Origin: an uncultured Pseudomonadales bacterium
GTDB lineage: Bacteria; Pseudomonadota; Gammaproteobacteria; Pseudomonadales; Azotimanducaceae
Length of the DNA: 64,000 nucleotides
Assembly (NCBI GenBank): GCA_951813515.1
Contig: OX638346.1
Location: 3,217,617-3,281,616, forward strand
Reading direction: 5' to 3'
The notes beneath the pieces are model-generated. The model did no database searches, was not told where the DNA came from, and saw only the letters and a program-made list of their open reading frames with translations. Positions 45,542 to 54,304 of the stretch are shown here, one piece after another. Position 1 is the stretch's first letter; each line of letters begins with the position of its first letter. Both the position numbers and the translations under genes were made by a program.

Positions 45542-45571
45542 ACGGTAAGCCTGGAATGACAACGTTGTCAA
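45542..45571 (-). promoter_or_regulatory. Probable promoter with LacI-type operator for the glucan locus
   Basis: TGACAACGTTGTCA at 45557-45570 is a perfect 14-bp palindrome with the CG centre common in LacI-family operators. On the minus strand a consensus -35 TTGACA (45571-45566) is embedded in it, with TTACCG/TACCGT 17-18 bases on as a weak -10. A repressor bound here would cover the -35. It is 36 nt or more before the GH16 start. Confidence 0.65.
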
Positions 45572-45735
45572 CTGTTCTCCTGTGATGCATCTTGGCAGCA
45601 GGGCGGTGCGCGATGATGTATATCGATGAAGATGTCTCGTCGCATGGCCTTCGTCTCGCCGATTCGCTGATTTCACTCCGCCAATCCCGACGGCTTTGCC
45701 CGCCCCGTGCTCCGAACCGCGTGTACAATTCCCGC

Positions 45736-46800
45736 ATGGCCAGCAACGTTCTTTTGCGGGAGATTCGGGTCCAACCACGGGAACAGTGCCCCTCGATAGT
45801 CGCATTGCCCCGCGTTCTGGACGGGGCCGTCGAGCATGATCCGGCGTCGCTGCCGGCGTTGGAGTTTCCGGGCTGCGTGCCCATCCGCATGACCTCCGAG
45901 GATCTCGCGGTGTTCGAGGAGCGGCTGGAGCTTTGGGACGCCCGCACGGAGACGGCCTGGGTGGTTCGGGAACCTGCCGGCCCGGCGCACGAGCACCCGG
46001 GTCACAAATTGCCGATGCTGTTGCAGGTCATCGCATCCGTGCGTGGTTCGCCGGTCGAATGCTACGGCGCGATGCAACTGCTGCTGCGCGACGGCGAAGG
46101 CGATCCGAGGCGGACCATGCATCCGGATCAGTCCGTGTACCTGCGGCCGCATCGGGCGGTGCTGCCGGGAATTGACGCCATGGCCGTTGGGGGGCACGAC
46201 TTGCCGGACGTGGTGCTGGAGGTGGACAACACGACGGACGTGCGCCGCGGCAAGCTGCTGCAATACGAGGCGTGGGGATTCCCGGAGCTGTGGGTGGAGG
46301 TGCCGGACTCGGCGTCACGAAGTCGCCCGCGGCGGCTTGTCCCTGGATTGACGATCTATGTGCTGCGGAAGGGCGGCTACGAGATCGTCAGGGAGAGTCG
46401 GGCGTTCTCGGGCTGGGCGGCGGTCGAGATCCACCAGGCGATGAACGAGACAGGCCTGTCGGCGCATACATGCGCGGTTTTGGAGCGCGTTGGGACGGCC
46501 ATGGGCACGCAAGAGGGCACAGGTCCCGACGACGATCCGCTGCTTCGTTCGCAACGCCGGAAGGGGTACAACATCGGCCATGCCCAGGGCCATGCCGAGG
46601 GCCATGCGAAAGGCCATATCGAAGGTCGTGCGGCGCTGGCGTGCGGGTTGTTGCGGTCTCGCGGCATTGAGGTCTCAGCGGGTTTTGCTGACACCCTGCG
46701 AGAAGAGCCCGCTTTCGCCGGGTCGTCGGACGCGGGCATCGCTGCCGCAGCCATGGCGTCGGAATCCGAAGCCGACTTTCTGCGCCGCATACACCAATAA
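45736..46800 (+). CDS. Uma2-family (PD-(D/E)XK-fold) protein
   Basis: 354 residues from ATG 45736 (MASNVLLREIR). The Uma2 pattern is DLPDVVLEVDNTTDVRRGKLLQYEAWGFPELWVEV, where the acids and Lys form a nuclease-like site. The second half carries an imperfect tandem Gly-His-Ala repeat (GHAQGHAEGHAKGHIEGRA), then an acidic-hydrophobic tail. Uma2 proteins are common in cyanobacteria and other large genomes, with unknown role. It diverges from the glucan operon, with the operator lying between. Confidence 0.82.
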   Translation: MASNVLLREIRVQPREQCPSIVALPRVLDGAVEHDPASLPALEFPGCVPIRMTSEDLAVFEERLELWDARTETAWVVREPAGPAHEHPGHKLPMLLQVIASVRGSPVECYGAMQLLLRDGEGDPRRTMHPDQSVYLRPHRAVLPGIDAMAVGGHDLPDVVLEVDNTTDVRRGKLLQYEAWGFPELWVEVPDSASRSRPRRLVPGLTIYVLRKGGYEIVRESRAFSGWAAVEIHQAMNETGLSAHTCAVLERVGTAMGTQEGTGPDDDPLLRSQRRKGYNIGHAQGHAEGHAKGHIEGRAALACGLLRSRGIEVSAGFADTLREEPAFAGSSDAGIAAAAMASESEADFLRRIHQ

Positions 46801-46934
46801 TGTGATTCCGCTGCTTCAGCGCCACGAAATTGATCGCCCTTGAGGTGCGCCGCCTTGCGCCCGCGTCCGGCTGTTTCGCCCGTGCCGACCTCTGGCACCC
46901 TCTCGAATCTCGCGCTACAGGTCGGAACAGTTGG

Positions 46935-48089
46935 CTACGACCACTCGATGTCTTGCCTTGACCTGTTGTTCCCCTTTCGGTGAACCCACGGCCTCGCGTT
47001 GTCGTCCCAGGGGTGGGCCGCGAGCCACTTCTCGTCCATTGCGGCACCGAGACCTGGCCCCGGGGGCACGCCGAAGTAACCGTCCTTCTGCACCGGGAAG
47101 TCGCCGATCACCGAATCCGGGAACCAGTCGCGGATGCCGCCCTCCTGGATCAGGAAATTGGGGGTGCAGGCGTCGAAGTGCAGCGCCGCGAGCGTGGCGA
47201 ACGGCCCATAGCAGTTGTGGGGCTGAACGCCTACGTAGTAGGCCTCGGCGATGGCGGCGATCTTCTTCGTTTCCAAGATCCCGCCGGCATACATGATGTC
47301 GGGCTGGATGAGATCGACGGCTTGTAGCGCCAGGAGATTGGCGAAATCGAACTTGGTCAGCAGCCTTTCGCCCGTCGCGATGGGGATGTTGAGCCTGTCC
47401 GATACCTTCTTCAGCGCTTGCATGTTCTGGGGCGGTACCGGCTCCTCGAAATAGAATGGCCTGAACTCCGCCATCCTGTTGCCGATGCGGATGGCGTCGG
47501 AGGGTGCGAGGCGACCGTGGACCTCGACGAAAAGTTCGATATCGTCGCCGACGGCTTCGCGTACCGCCTTCAGCTTCTCGATCGCGAGATCCTCGGATGC
47601 CCGGTCGCTGAAGATCCCGCGGTGCTCGAACGGATCGCCCTTCAGAGCCGTCAGGCCCTTTTCGATGTGATTCATGGCGTTCTCGATGGATGCCTCCGGC
47701 GTCGGGCCGTCCCAACGGCCGTAGGTCCAGATTCGATCTCGCACCTTGCCGCCGAGCAGTTCGTACACCGGCGCGCCGAGCGCCTGGCCCTTGATATCCC
47801 AGAGGGCGATCTCGATGCCGCTGATGGCCGACATCTGCACCACGCCGCCACGGACGTGGAAGTGGTGGTAGAGGGTCTGCCAGTGCTTCTCGATCTCCCC
47901 GGGATCCTTGCCGACGAGTTCGCGACCGAATTCCTCCAACATGGTGGCGACGGCGAGCGGGCCGGAAGTGGCCTCGCCCCAGCCGGTGATTCCTTCGTCG
48001 GTCTCGATTCTGACGAAGACGAAGTTGCGAGTAACGGTAGGCGAAAAGACCTTGGAGGCGGGAAACGCCTTGACGGAAGTTACTTTCAT
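46935..48089 (-). CDS. Enolase-superfamily (mandelate racemase/galactonate dehydratase-like) enzyme
   Basis: 384 residues from ATG 48089 (MKVTSVKAF). N-terminal capping domain then a barrel: SGIEIALWDIKGQALGAPVYELLGGKVR, the metal ligand strand FVEVHGRLAP, FYFEEPVPPQN, ATGERLLTK, LIQPDIMYAGGI, and GVQPHNCYGPFAT. The VEVHGR segment places Glu where many members have Asp. The arrangement resembles D-galactonate/D-mannonate dehydratases, which dehydrate acid sugars. Sequence alone does not fix the sugar. Its neighbours do not help. Confidence 0.88.
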   Translation of the reverse strand: MKVTSVKAFPASKVFSPTVTRNFVFVRIETDEGITGWGEATSGPLAVATMLEEFGRELVGKDPGEIEKHWQTLYHHFHVRGGVVQMSAISGIEIALWDIKGQALGAPVYELLGGKVRDRIWTYGRWDGPTPEASIENAMNHIEKGLTALKGDPFEHRGIFSDRASEDLAIEKLKAVREAVGDDIELFVEVHGRLAPSDAIRIGNRMAEFRPFYFEEPVPPQNMQALKKVSDRLNIPIATGERLLTKFDFANLLALQAVDLIQPDIMYAGGILETKKIAAIAEAYYVGVQPHNCYGPFATLAALHFDACTPNFLIQEGGIRDWFPDSVIGDFPVQKDGYFGVPPGPGLGAAMDEKWLAAHPWDDNARPWVHRKGNNRSRQDIEWS

Positions 48090-48204
48090 GGAATAAGCGC
48101 CTCCGGGAGCGCTAGCGAACGGCGGGGATTGTTGCATGATCGATGAGTGGGGCCGGGCCGCGGGCGACGCCGGAGGCGACGGTCGCGGGGCACTTTCATG
48201 TCGG

Positions 48205-48603
48205 TCAGCCGGGGAGCAGGTCAGGAGAACTGGACTTGAAGTCCTCGATTGCACTGGCGGTCAGTTCCTGCCAGTTCTCCGGCAGTTCGCACCCGGCGCG
48301 CGCCCGCGCCAGGTAGTCGGGGAAGCGCTGCGCAAGTTCCCCGGCCGCCCAGTTGAAGGGGTCGGGATCGTCGATCGTCTCTCTTGGCTCGTCCAGGTAG
48401 GAAAATCCGAGGTGGTAGTGCGGATGATTCTTGAAGCAATCGAATCGCAGTATTTCGTGTTCTTCCCCGTCCACCGGTCCGAACACGTGGATCGTCAGCC
48501 CTTGATCGACGCTGAACGAACGGTACACCAAGGCCAACTTGTATGGACCGACGGAGTTTTCCACTGCGTTGGACAGATCCGGTGGACTGAAACGTGTCTG
48601 CAT
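48205..48603 (-). CDS. Uncharacterised small soluble protein
   Basis: 132 residues. A strong AGGAG lies 6 nt before ATG 48603, while the ATG at 48609 directly abuts it, so 48603 is preferred. Visible text is YKLALVYRSFSVDQGLTIHV, HEILRFDCFKNHPHYHLGFSY and WQELTASAIEDFK. The His-rich FKNHPHYHLGF segment may bind a metal. I do not recognise the family. It diverges from the solute-binding protein gene. Confidence 0.68.
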   Translation of the reverse strand: MQTRFSPPDLSNAVENSVGPYKLALVYRSFSVDQGLTIHVFGPVDGEEHEILRFDCFKNHPHYHLGFSYLDEPRETIDDPDPFNWAAGELAQRFPDYLARARAGCELPENWQELTASAIEDFKSSSPDLLPG

Positions 48604-48665
48604 TTGCATCTCCTGGCTTGCGTGCTTACCGACCCTGGGGCAATAAATGAGAAGATACACGAATC

Positions 48666-50561
48666 ATGACATCGTGCACTTGGCGGCGAAAGCCGGCTAC
48701 CAATTTGCCGACATCCGATCGTGTCTTGCGCAGTTTCTTTGCGGGCGCTGCGGCCACGGTGGTCGTCTTGGCATCGACTTGCCTTGCGGAGCAACCGCCG
48801 TACCAGCACGGCATCTCCCTGCTGCATGACCTGAAGTATCCGGCCGACTTCGCCCACTTCGACTACGCGAACCCAGCGGCACCGAAGGGCGGGAGCCTGA
48901 CCCTCTCCACGACCTGGCCGATCCGGAACTTCTCGGGCGCCTGGGGGACCGGGGTCGGCAACGCCGCCGGCCTGGAGAGGACCTTCGATCGGTTGTTCGT
49001 CAGATCGGCCGACGAGCAGTCCGCCATGTATGGATTGCTAGTGGACGGTGTCGCCCTTTCGGCTGACAGGAAGTCGCTCTTCATCAGGCTGCATGAGAAG
49101 GCTCGCTGGCATGACGGCCTCCCGGTGACAACCGCCGATTTGCGTTTCTCCTACGATGCTATGGACAAGACGTCGCTGGCCGGAAAAGCCTACTATCGCC
49201 GATGGGTCGAGTCGTTCGAGATCGTCAACGATCGGGAACTGGTTATCCGCCACAAGGATGTCTTCACCCATTCGAACCTGATCGCATTGACCACGTTTCC
49301 GGTACGCCCGGCGCACTACTACGCTGACCGTGACCCCGGGAAAACCACGTTGGAGCCGCCAATGAGCGGCGGTCCGTATCGGATCGCCGTGTTTGATCGA
49401 AACCACGTCACCTACGAGCGCCTGGACGACTACTGGGCTCGCGATCTCCCGGTCAACCGGGGGCGCCACAACTTCGATACGATCCGCTACGACGTATACC
49501 GTGATGCGACCGTGGCGCGGGAAGCTTTCCGCAAGGGATTGTTTGACTTCTTTTGGGAGTCCGACATTCGGTACTGGGTCAACTCCTACGACATACCGGC
49601 GGTGAAGTCGGGTCAGATCCGCAAGGAGATACGTAGCGTCCGCAAGAACATCGGCCAGGCGCGCTCGCTTGTATTCAATCTCAACCGTGAGATGTTTCGT
49701 GACGCGCGGGTCCGTGAAGCGTTGACGTTGGCGTTCGACTTCGAGTGGCAGAATCGCGTGTTTCACCATGACTCGCAGGAACGGGCGCTGAGCTATTTTG
49801 CCGGCTCTTCGTTCGCGGCGAGGGGATTGCCCACGGAAGAAGAGAACGCATTGCTGGCGCCGTACCGCGACCAGCTTCCTGTTCGCGTCTTCACGCAACC
49901 GTTTGAGCTACCCAGGTCGACCGGACAAGGCTCGCATCGGACCGCGCTTGAACGGGCACGGCAGTTGCTGGCCGAGGCGGGCTGGACCATCGTCGATGGC
50001 CGCCTGCAGGATGTGAACGGAAAGCCCTTCGCGTTCGAGATCGCGACACAGCATGGGTGGGCCAAACGGCTGCTGCTGCCCTATGTCGAGACGCTTGCCT
50101 TCCTCGGTATCGATGCGCGCTTCCGACTGCTTGAGAACGTGCTCGCGGCCAAGTACAAGCGCCAGCGCAGATTCGACATGTTCCTGGTGAATCGCGATTT
50201 CCTGAATCCGCCCATGGGTCAATTGCTTACCTACTTCAGTTCCGCGGCGGCCGTCGCGGAACTGGGCGGCAATCTGGCGGGAATTGATGATCCGGTTGTC
50301 GACACCCTGGTTGGACTCGCGCAGAGCGCCCCGAACCTGGAAACCGCGGCGGTGATCTGCCGGGCACTGGACCGGGTCCTGCTGTGGGGCTTCTACCATA
50401 TTCCCCTGAACATGCCGGAGCAGGAGCGTTTCCTGTATTGGGACAAGTTGGGTCGCTCCGACGATTCTTCCGCAGTGTACGAGTACCTGACGGATGGGCA
50501 GGCGCGGATTATCGACAGTTGGTGGATCAATGACGCCAGTGTCGCGTTACGCGAGTTGTAA
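48666..50561 (+). CDS. Extracellular solute-binding protein, family 5 (YejA-like peptide binding)
   Basis: 631 residues with a signal peptide cut near residue 41 (STCLA-EQ). Family-5 text: FDYANPAAPKGGSLTL, GLERTFDRLFVRS, LHEKARWHDGLPVTTADLRFSYDAM and GLPTEEENALLAPYRDQLP, with ALERARQLLAEAGW. This is close to YejA, the periplasmic part of a microcin/peptide importer. YejB, YejE and YejF-like genes are not beside it, so the permease must be elsewhere or this is an orphan. The stop codon is inside a stem-loop at 50538-50570. Confidence 0.9.
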   Translation: MTSCTWRRKPATNLPTSDRVLRSFFAGAAATVVVLASTCLAEQPPYQHGISLLHDLKYPADFAHFDYANPAAPKGGSLTLSTTWPIRNFSGAWGTGVGNAAGLERTFDRLFVRSADEQSAMYGLLVDGVALSADRKSLFIRLHEKARWHDGLPVTTADLRFSYDAMDKTSLAGKAYYRRWVESFEIVNDRELVIRHKDVFTHSNLIALTTFPVRPAHYYADRDPGKTTLEPPMSGGPYRIAVFDRNHVTYERLDDYWARDLPVNRGRHNFDTIRYDVYRDATVAREAFRKGLFDFFWESDIRYWVNSYDIPAVKSGQIRKEIRSVRKNIGQARSLVFNLNREMFRDARVREALTLAFDFEWQNRVFHHDSQERALSYFAGSSFAARGLPTEEENALLAPYRDQLPVRVFTQPFELPRSTGQGSHRTALERARQLLAEAGWTIVDGRLQDVNGKPFAFEIATQHGWAKRLLLPYVETLAFLGIDARFRLLENVLAAKYKRQRRFDMFLVNRDFLNPPMGQLLTYFSSAAAVAELGGNLAGIDDPVVDTLVGLAQSAPNLETAAVICRALDRVLLWGFYHIPLNMPEQERFLYWDKLGRSDDSSAVYEYLTDGQARIIDSWWINDASVALREL

Positions 50562-50570
50562 CGCGACACT
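50538..50570. terminator. Perfect 13-bp stem-loop at the end of the binding-protein gene
   Basis: AGTGTCGCGTTAC and its exact complement GTAACGCGACACT are separated by a 7-base loop (GCGAGTT). It covers the last codons and stop of the binding-protein gene and lies between it and the convergent sulfatase gene. There is no T-run on either side, so it may end transcription in both directions weakly or protect mRNA ends rather than be a classic terminator. Confidence 0.6.
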
Positions 50571-50608
50571 AGGTCCGATGGCTGATCGCGGGCGAGGGGG
50601 GGAATGAA

Positions 50609-51964
50609 TCAGTTGCCCGCGCCCATTTCGTCTGCCCATGACTGAAGCTCCGCCATAAGCCGGTCCACCAGTTCTGGATTCTGCTCGGCCAGGTTCTCGC
50701 GCTCGCCCGGATCCGATTCCAGATCCGCCAGGTGCAGGTGTTTCGGGGCACTGGGGTCGGGAGAATCTCCAGGCCCCGCCTGCCCGTTTTCCCTGCCATT
50801 GACCACGAGTTTCCAGTTGTTCCGCCGGATCGCCAGTTGCCCTCCGCCATATTCCCAGAACAGTTGATCGTGCGGGCTCCTGACGTTTTGGGTAGCAGTC
50901 TTGACGAGGCTCTTGCCGTCCAGTTCAAGGCCGTCAGGCGGATCGATTCCGGCAAAGTCCAGAAACGTCGGCGGCACGTCGAACATGGCACCCAGGTCAT
51001 CACGAACCTGGCCTTCGGCGATCTTTCCGGGAAAGCTCAGGATGGCAGGTTCCCGGATTCCGCCTTCGTAGACGCTTCCCTTGTGTCCCCGGAAGATGCC
51101 GGCCGAGCCTCCGTAGTAGAGATCCTCATTGCCGTCGAGCCAGTTCCTGGTTTCGCGGGAGGGACCGTTGTCGCTGGAAAAGAAGATTATGGTGTTTTCG
51201 TACGCGCCGGTCGCTTTGAGCGCCTTGACGATGGAACCGACGCCATCGTCAATGGCGCTGATCATCGCGGCCATGATTCTTCGATCAGGAGGCAGATTCG
51301 GGTACCGATCCAGGTAAGACTTCGGGGCATGCATCGGGTAGTGCGGCGCGTTGTACGGCACGTACAGGAAGAACGGCGCGTCATTGCTGCGCTCGATGAA
51401 GTCGACTGCCTTCTGCGTCACGAGATCGGTGAAGTACTCGCCGTTGCGCCAGACCTCCCGCTCGTTGTGCCACAGGTCGTGCACCGCGTCGATTCCGCGT
51501 GATAGCTGGTGGTAGAAAATGTGCGAGTAGTAGTCCACGCAGCCCGCAAGAAACCCGAAGAATTCATCGAATCCGTGGGCGTTGGGTCGGTACGCTTCCC
51601 CCACACCCAAGTGCCATTTCCCGAATATTGCCGTCCGATAGCCGTGCGGCCGGAGCAAGGTGGCAATCGTCTTCTCGGTTGCCGGAAGCCCCGGCGTACT
51701 TTGCTTTCTGCTGCCGGGAGTCACACGCTGTCCGCCCAGAATGCGCGGCACGCCGGCGCGATTCGGGTGGCGGCCGGTCAGGAGCGCGGCCCTGGAGGGC
51801 GAACACACGGGCGAATTCGAATACCAGTTGGTGAACCGGATGCCGGAATCCGCCAGGGCGTCCAAGTGTGGGGTCAGGATCGAGTCTGACCCGTAACAGC
51901 CGAGGTCGCCATAGCCGAGGTCGTCGGTGTAGATGACGACCAGGTTTGGGCGATCATTCGACAT
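50609..51964 (-). CDS. Type I sulfatase (formylglycine-dependent)
   Basis: 451 residues from ATG 51964 (MSNDRPNLVVI). The sulfatase N-terminus VIYTDDLGYGDLGCYG holds metal acids D14 and D15; the sulfatase motif CSPSRAALLTGR (Cys54) is the formylglycine site. Later FSSDNGPS adds metal ligands, and KWHLG is the lysine motif. It hydrolyses sulfate esters from sugars or small molecules. No signal peptide is obvious, so location is probably cytoplasmic or non-classical. A maturase must be elsewhere. Confidence 0.92.
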   Translation of the reverse strand: MSNDRPNLVVIYTDDLGYGDLGCYGSDSILTPHLDALADSGIRFTNWYSNSPVCSPSRAALLTGRHPNRAGVPRILGGQRVTPGSRKQSTPGLPATEKTIATLLRPHGYRTAIFGKWHLGVGEAYRPNAHGFDEFFGFLAGCVDYYSHIFYHQLSRGIDAVHDLWHNEREVWRNGEYFTDLVTQKAVDFIERSNDAPFFLYVPYNAPHYPMHAPKSYLDRYPNLPPDRRIMAAMISAIDDGVGSIVKALKATGAYENTIIFFSSDNGPSRETRNWLDGNEDLYYGGSAGIFRGHKGSVYEGGIREPAILSFPGKIAEGQVRDDLGAMFDVPPTFLDFAGIDPPDGLELDGKSLVKTATQNVRSPHDQLFWEYGGGQLAIRRNNWKLVVNGRENGQAGPGDSPDPSAPKHLHLADLESDPGERENLAEQNPELVDRLMAELQSWADEMGAGN

Positions 51965-52076
51965 CCTGTAGAACCTGATCATCGATTCGCACCCCCTCGA
52001 CGCGTGTTCCGTTCGCCAACTGTTTTCCGGCCGCGAAAGCCGCGCCCAACGGGGAAGGAGCGGACCGTGTCCGGGT

Positions 52077-53042
52077 TCAGCCGAAGAGGTTCATGGAAGC
52101 CGCGTCGAGTTTCTCGCGTACCGAATCTTCAAGTGTCCAGCCGACCGCCCCGAGGTTGTCGTCGAGGTGTGCGACCGTGTCGCCGCCGGTGATCGCGACG
52201 GTAAGTTCCGGATGCGAAATGGCCCATGCCAGGGCCACCTGCGCGGGCGTCTTGCCCAGTTCGCGCGCGATTTCCATGACGGCCGAAATGGCCTTGCCCC
52301 TGTCGCCCGCCATGTTTCGGCGATATTCCTCCGGGCGCGATGCCCAGTGCGTTCCAGGCGGCGGATCCGTATCGGGCGAATAGAGGCCGCTCAGGAGCCC
52401 GGTGCCCAGCGGACTGAACGCCATGGCGCCGAGGCCCTCTTCCCGGATGATGGGGAACATTTCCCGCTCCATCTGTCGATAGATCAGGCTGTACCTGTGC
52501 TGCACGACCATGAACGGGTTTGCGTGAACCCGGTCCGCCGTCCAGAGCGCCTTGCAGACCTGCCATGCCTGGAAGTTGCAGCACCCGACGTAGCGGACCT
52601 TGCCAGACCGCACGAGGTCGTCCAGGGCCCGAACGGTCTCCTCGATCGGCGTGGTCGGGTCATAGCGGTGGATCAGGTAGAAGTCGATATGGTCCGTGCC
52701 GATGTTCTTGAGTGACCTCTCGGCTTCCCGAATGATGTGATACCGGGACGCACCGTGGTCATTCGGCCCCGGACCGATGACCTGCTCGACCTTGGAAGTG
52801 ATCAGGACGTCGTCCCGCTTGCCCTTGAGCGCCTTGCCCAGAATGGCCTCCGACATCCGCACGTTTGCCCGGTCGTCCATCAGTCCATAGATGTTGGCGC
52901 AATCGATGAGGTTGATGCCCTGCGCGATCGCGTGCTCGACCATCCGCTGGGCTTCGGCCGCGTCGTCCTGGCCCCGCAGTCCGAGGCCGACCGCCAGGCG
53001 ACTGACGCGTACGCCAGACTTGCCGAATTTTATATATTCCAT
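52077..53042 (-). CDS. Aldo/keto reductase
   Basis: 321 residues. VSRLAVGLGLRGQDDAAEAQRMVEHAI opens an AKR barrel. The catalytic residues are readable: Asp and Tyr in LIDCANIYG, Lys in VLITSKVEQ. IDFYLIHRYDPTTPIEETVRALDDLV and RYVGCCNFQAWQ complete the NADPH-linked pattern. The frame starts with ATG at 53042. Substrate class unknown, sugar or keto-steroid type are both possible for the family. Confidence 0.92.
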   Translation of the reverse strand: MEYIKFGKSGVRVSRLAVGLGLRGQDDAAEAQRMVEHAIAQGINLIDCANIYGLMDDRANVRMSEAILGKALKGKRDDVLITSKVEQVIGPGPNDHGASRYHIIREAERSLKNIGTDHIDFYLIHRYDPTTPIEETVRALDDLVRSGKVRYVGCCNFQAWQVCKALWTADRVHANPFMVVQHRYSLIYRQMEREMFPIIREEGLGAMAFSPLGTGLLSGLYSPDTDPPPGTHWASRPEEYRRNMAGDRGKAISAVMEIARELGKTPAQVALAWAISHPELTVAITGGDTVAHLDDNLGAVGWTLEDSVREKLDAASMNLFG

Positions 53043-53083
53043 GAGGTTACTCCCTTAATTTATAGTTATTTCGAACAGTGCTG

Positions 53084-53533
53084 CTAGACGTCCTCGAGCA
53101 CCAGTTCGCCAAGGGTGCGGCCCGGCGAGCGCATCATCGCCAGTCCTTCCTCTGCGGTTTCCGTCGTATTGAAGAAGTACTCGATCCTGTTTCCGTCGGG
53201 ATCGCGGAAGTAGACGCTCTTCGTCATCCCATGATCGGTGAGGTGGTCGATCTGGGCGCCACAGGATTTGAGGCGTCGATGGACCTCCTTCAGTTCGTCC
53301 ATGTTCTCGATCTGCACCGCAATGTGATTGAGACCGAGGTCCCCGGCCGGCGCGGCGTCCTGCGGCGCCTGGAACAAGGCCAGATCATGATGAATTTTCC
53401 CGCACGTCAGAAACGTGCCTCTTTCGCGCTTGAGCGCGACCTGAAATCCCAGCACATCCGTGTAGAACCTTTCGGACACCGCCAGGTCCCTGACGTTGAG
53501 GACCACATGCCCGATTCGCTTGGGTTGGACCAT
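53084..53533 (-). CDS. VOC-family (glyoxalase/extradiol dioxygenase fold) protein
   Basis: 149 residues from ATG 53533, placed 7 nt after GGAGA; the frame is open further upstream but without domain text. RIGHVVLNVRDLAVSERFYTDVLGFQVA contains the first metal His, LGLNHIAVQIENMDEL the second, and VYFRDPDGNRIEYFF the Glu. The pattern fits a metal-dependent VOC enzyme such as a glyoxalase or extradiol-type dioxygenase. The AKR gene follows 41 nt downstream and may share its transcript. Confidence 0.9.
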   Translation of the reverse strand: MVQPKRIGHVVLNVRDLAVSERFYTDVLGFQVALKRERGTFLTCGKIHHDLALFQAPQDAAPAGDLGLNHIAVQIENMDELKEVHRRLKSCGAQIDHLTDHGMTKSVYFRDPDGNRIEYFFNTTETAEEGLAMMRSPGRTLGELVLEDV

Positions 53534-53642
53534 TGGAGTTTCTCCTGCAGCAGATTGCGATTGCGCCGTTTGACTGTCAGCCATCATATCTCGCGGTGGC
53601 GCGCGGTTCGACAACACGGCGACTCTACAGACGGGCCATGCG

Positions 53643-53686
53643 TTGACGGCCAAGTGTATTAGGTGTATTGATTCTGCTAGTACACC
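53643..53686 (+). promoter_or_regulatory. Promoter with inverted-repeat operator for the GntR/YtrA-type gene
   Basis: TTGACG (53643-53648) and TATTGA (53666-53671) stand 17 bases apart, a likely -35/-10 pair. GGTGTA (53662-53667) and TACACC (53681-53686) form an inverted repeat with a 13-base spacer that covers the -10. Operators with well-spaced arms are common for YtrA-type GntR proteins, so self-repression is plausible. Confidence 0.5.
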
Positions 53687-53708
53687 CGCGAGAGGCTGCG
53701 CAGACCGG

Positions 53709-54101
53709 ATGTTCGCACTCAATCCTTCGTCGGGCGTGCCCATCTACCGTCAGATCGTCCAGCAGGCCCGTTACGCAATCGCAAGCGGTCGGGTGGAGCC
53801 CGGTGACCGGCTGCCATCCGTGCGCGCCATTGCCACGCAACTCGGCGTCAACCCCATGACGGTGTCGAAGGCCTACTCGATGCTTGAGCAGTTGGGCATG
53901 GTCGTACGCCGACCGGGCATCGGCATGGTGGTGTCGAACACGGGCGTGAGCCCAGGAGAAGCCATCGACGACGACCTGCGAAATCTGGTGCAGACAGCAA
54001 AGCAAGTCGGTCTGTCGCGTAGGGAACTCGTTGCACGAATCAACAAGATCTGGGAGGAAGAACGGATCGATCAACCGATCCGTCTGCGCCGCTCGCGCTG
54101 A
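53709..54101 (+). CDS. GntR-family regulator, YtrA subfamily
   Basis: 130 residues from ATG 53709. The winged helix is VPIYRQIVQQARYAIASGRVEPGDRLPSVRAIATQLGVNPMTVSKAYSMLEQLGMV, followed by a short helical tail (about 85-130) instead of a ligand-binding domain. That is the YtrA type, which normally controls an ABC transporter encoded next to it. Here the transporter remains only as fragments directly downstream, so the regulator may be left without its main target. Confidence 0.9.
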   Translation: MFALNPSSGVPIYRQIVQQARYAIASGRVEPGDRLPSVRAIATQLGVNPMTVSKAYSMLEQLGMVVRRPGIGMVVSNTGVSPGEAIDDDLRNLVQTAKQVGLSRRELVARINKIWEEERIDQPIRLRRSR

Positions 54102-54298
54102 ACGGCGTTTCCGCCGGCTACGAGCGGAACGAAACGGATCGAGTCCTCGGCGATGTCGACCTGGAACTGGCGCCTGGAACCATCACAGGTCTGTTGGGAC
54201 GCAATGGCAGCGGCAAGACGACGCTCATGCGCGTCGCTATCGGGTTGATGCGGGCGCGCCGCCATCCCGTGCTTCTATTCGATGGGCGGGTTGGCTGA
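54062..54298 (+). pseudogene. N-terminal remnant of an ABC transporter ATPase
   Basis: Reading frame from 54062 gives LALNGVSAGYERNETDRVL then the Walker A GLLGRNGSGKTTLMRVAIGL, and ends after about 15 unrelated codons at TGA 54296. The signature motif, Walker B and all later parts are gone. No ATG, GTG or TTG precedes it in frame in a sensible place. It overlaps the end of the GntR gene, as an operon partner would. It is the front part of the ATPase the regulator would have controlled. Confidence 0.85.
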
Positions 54299-54304
54299 TA
54301 GGTT

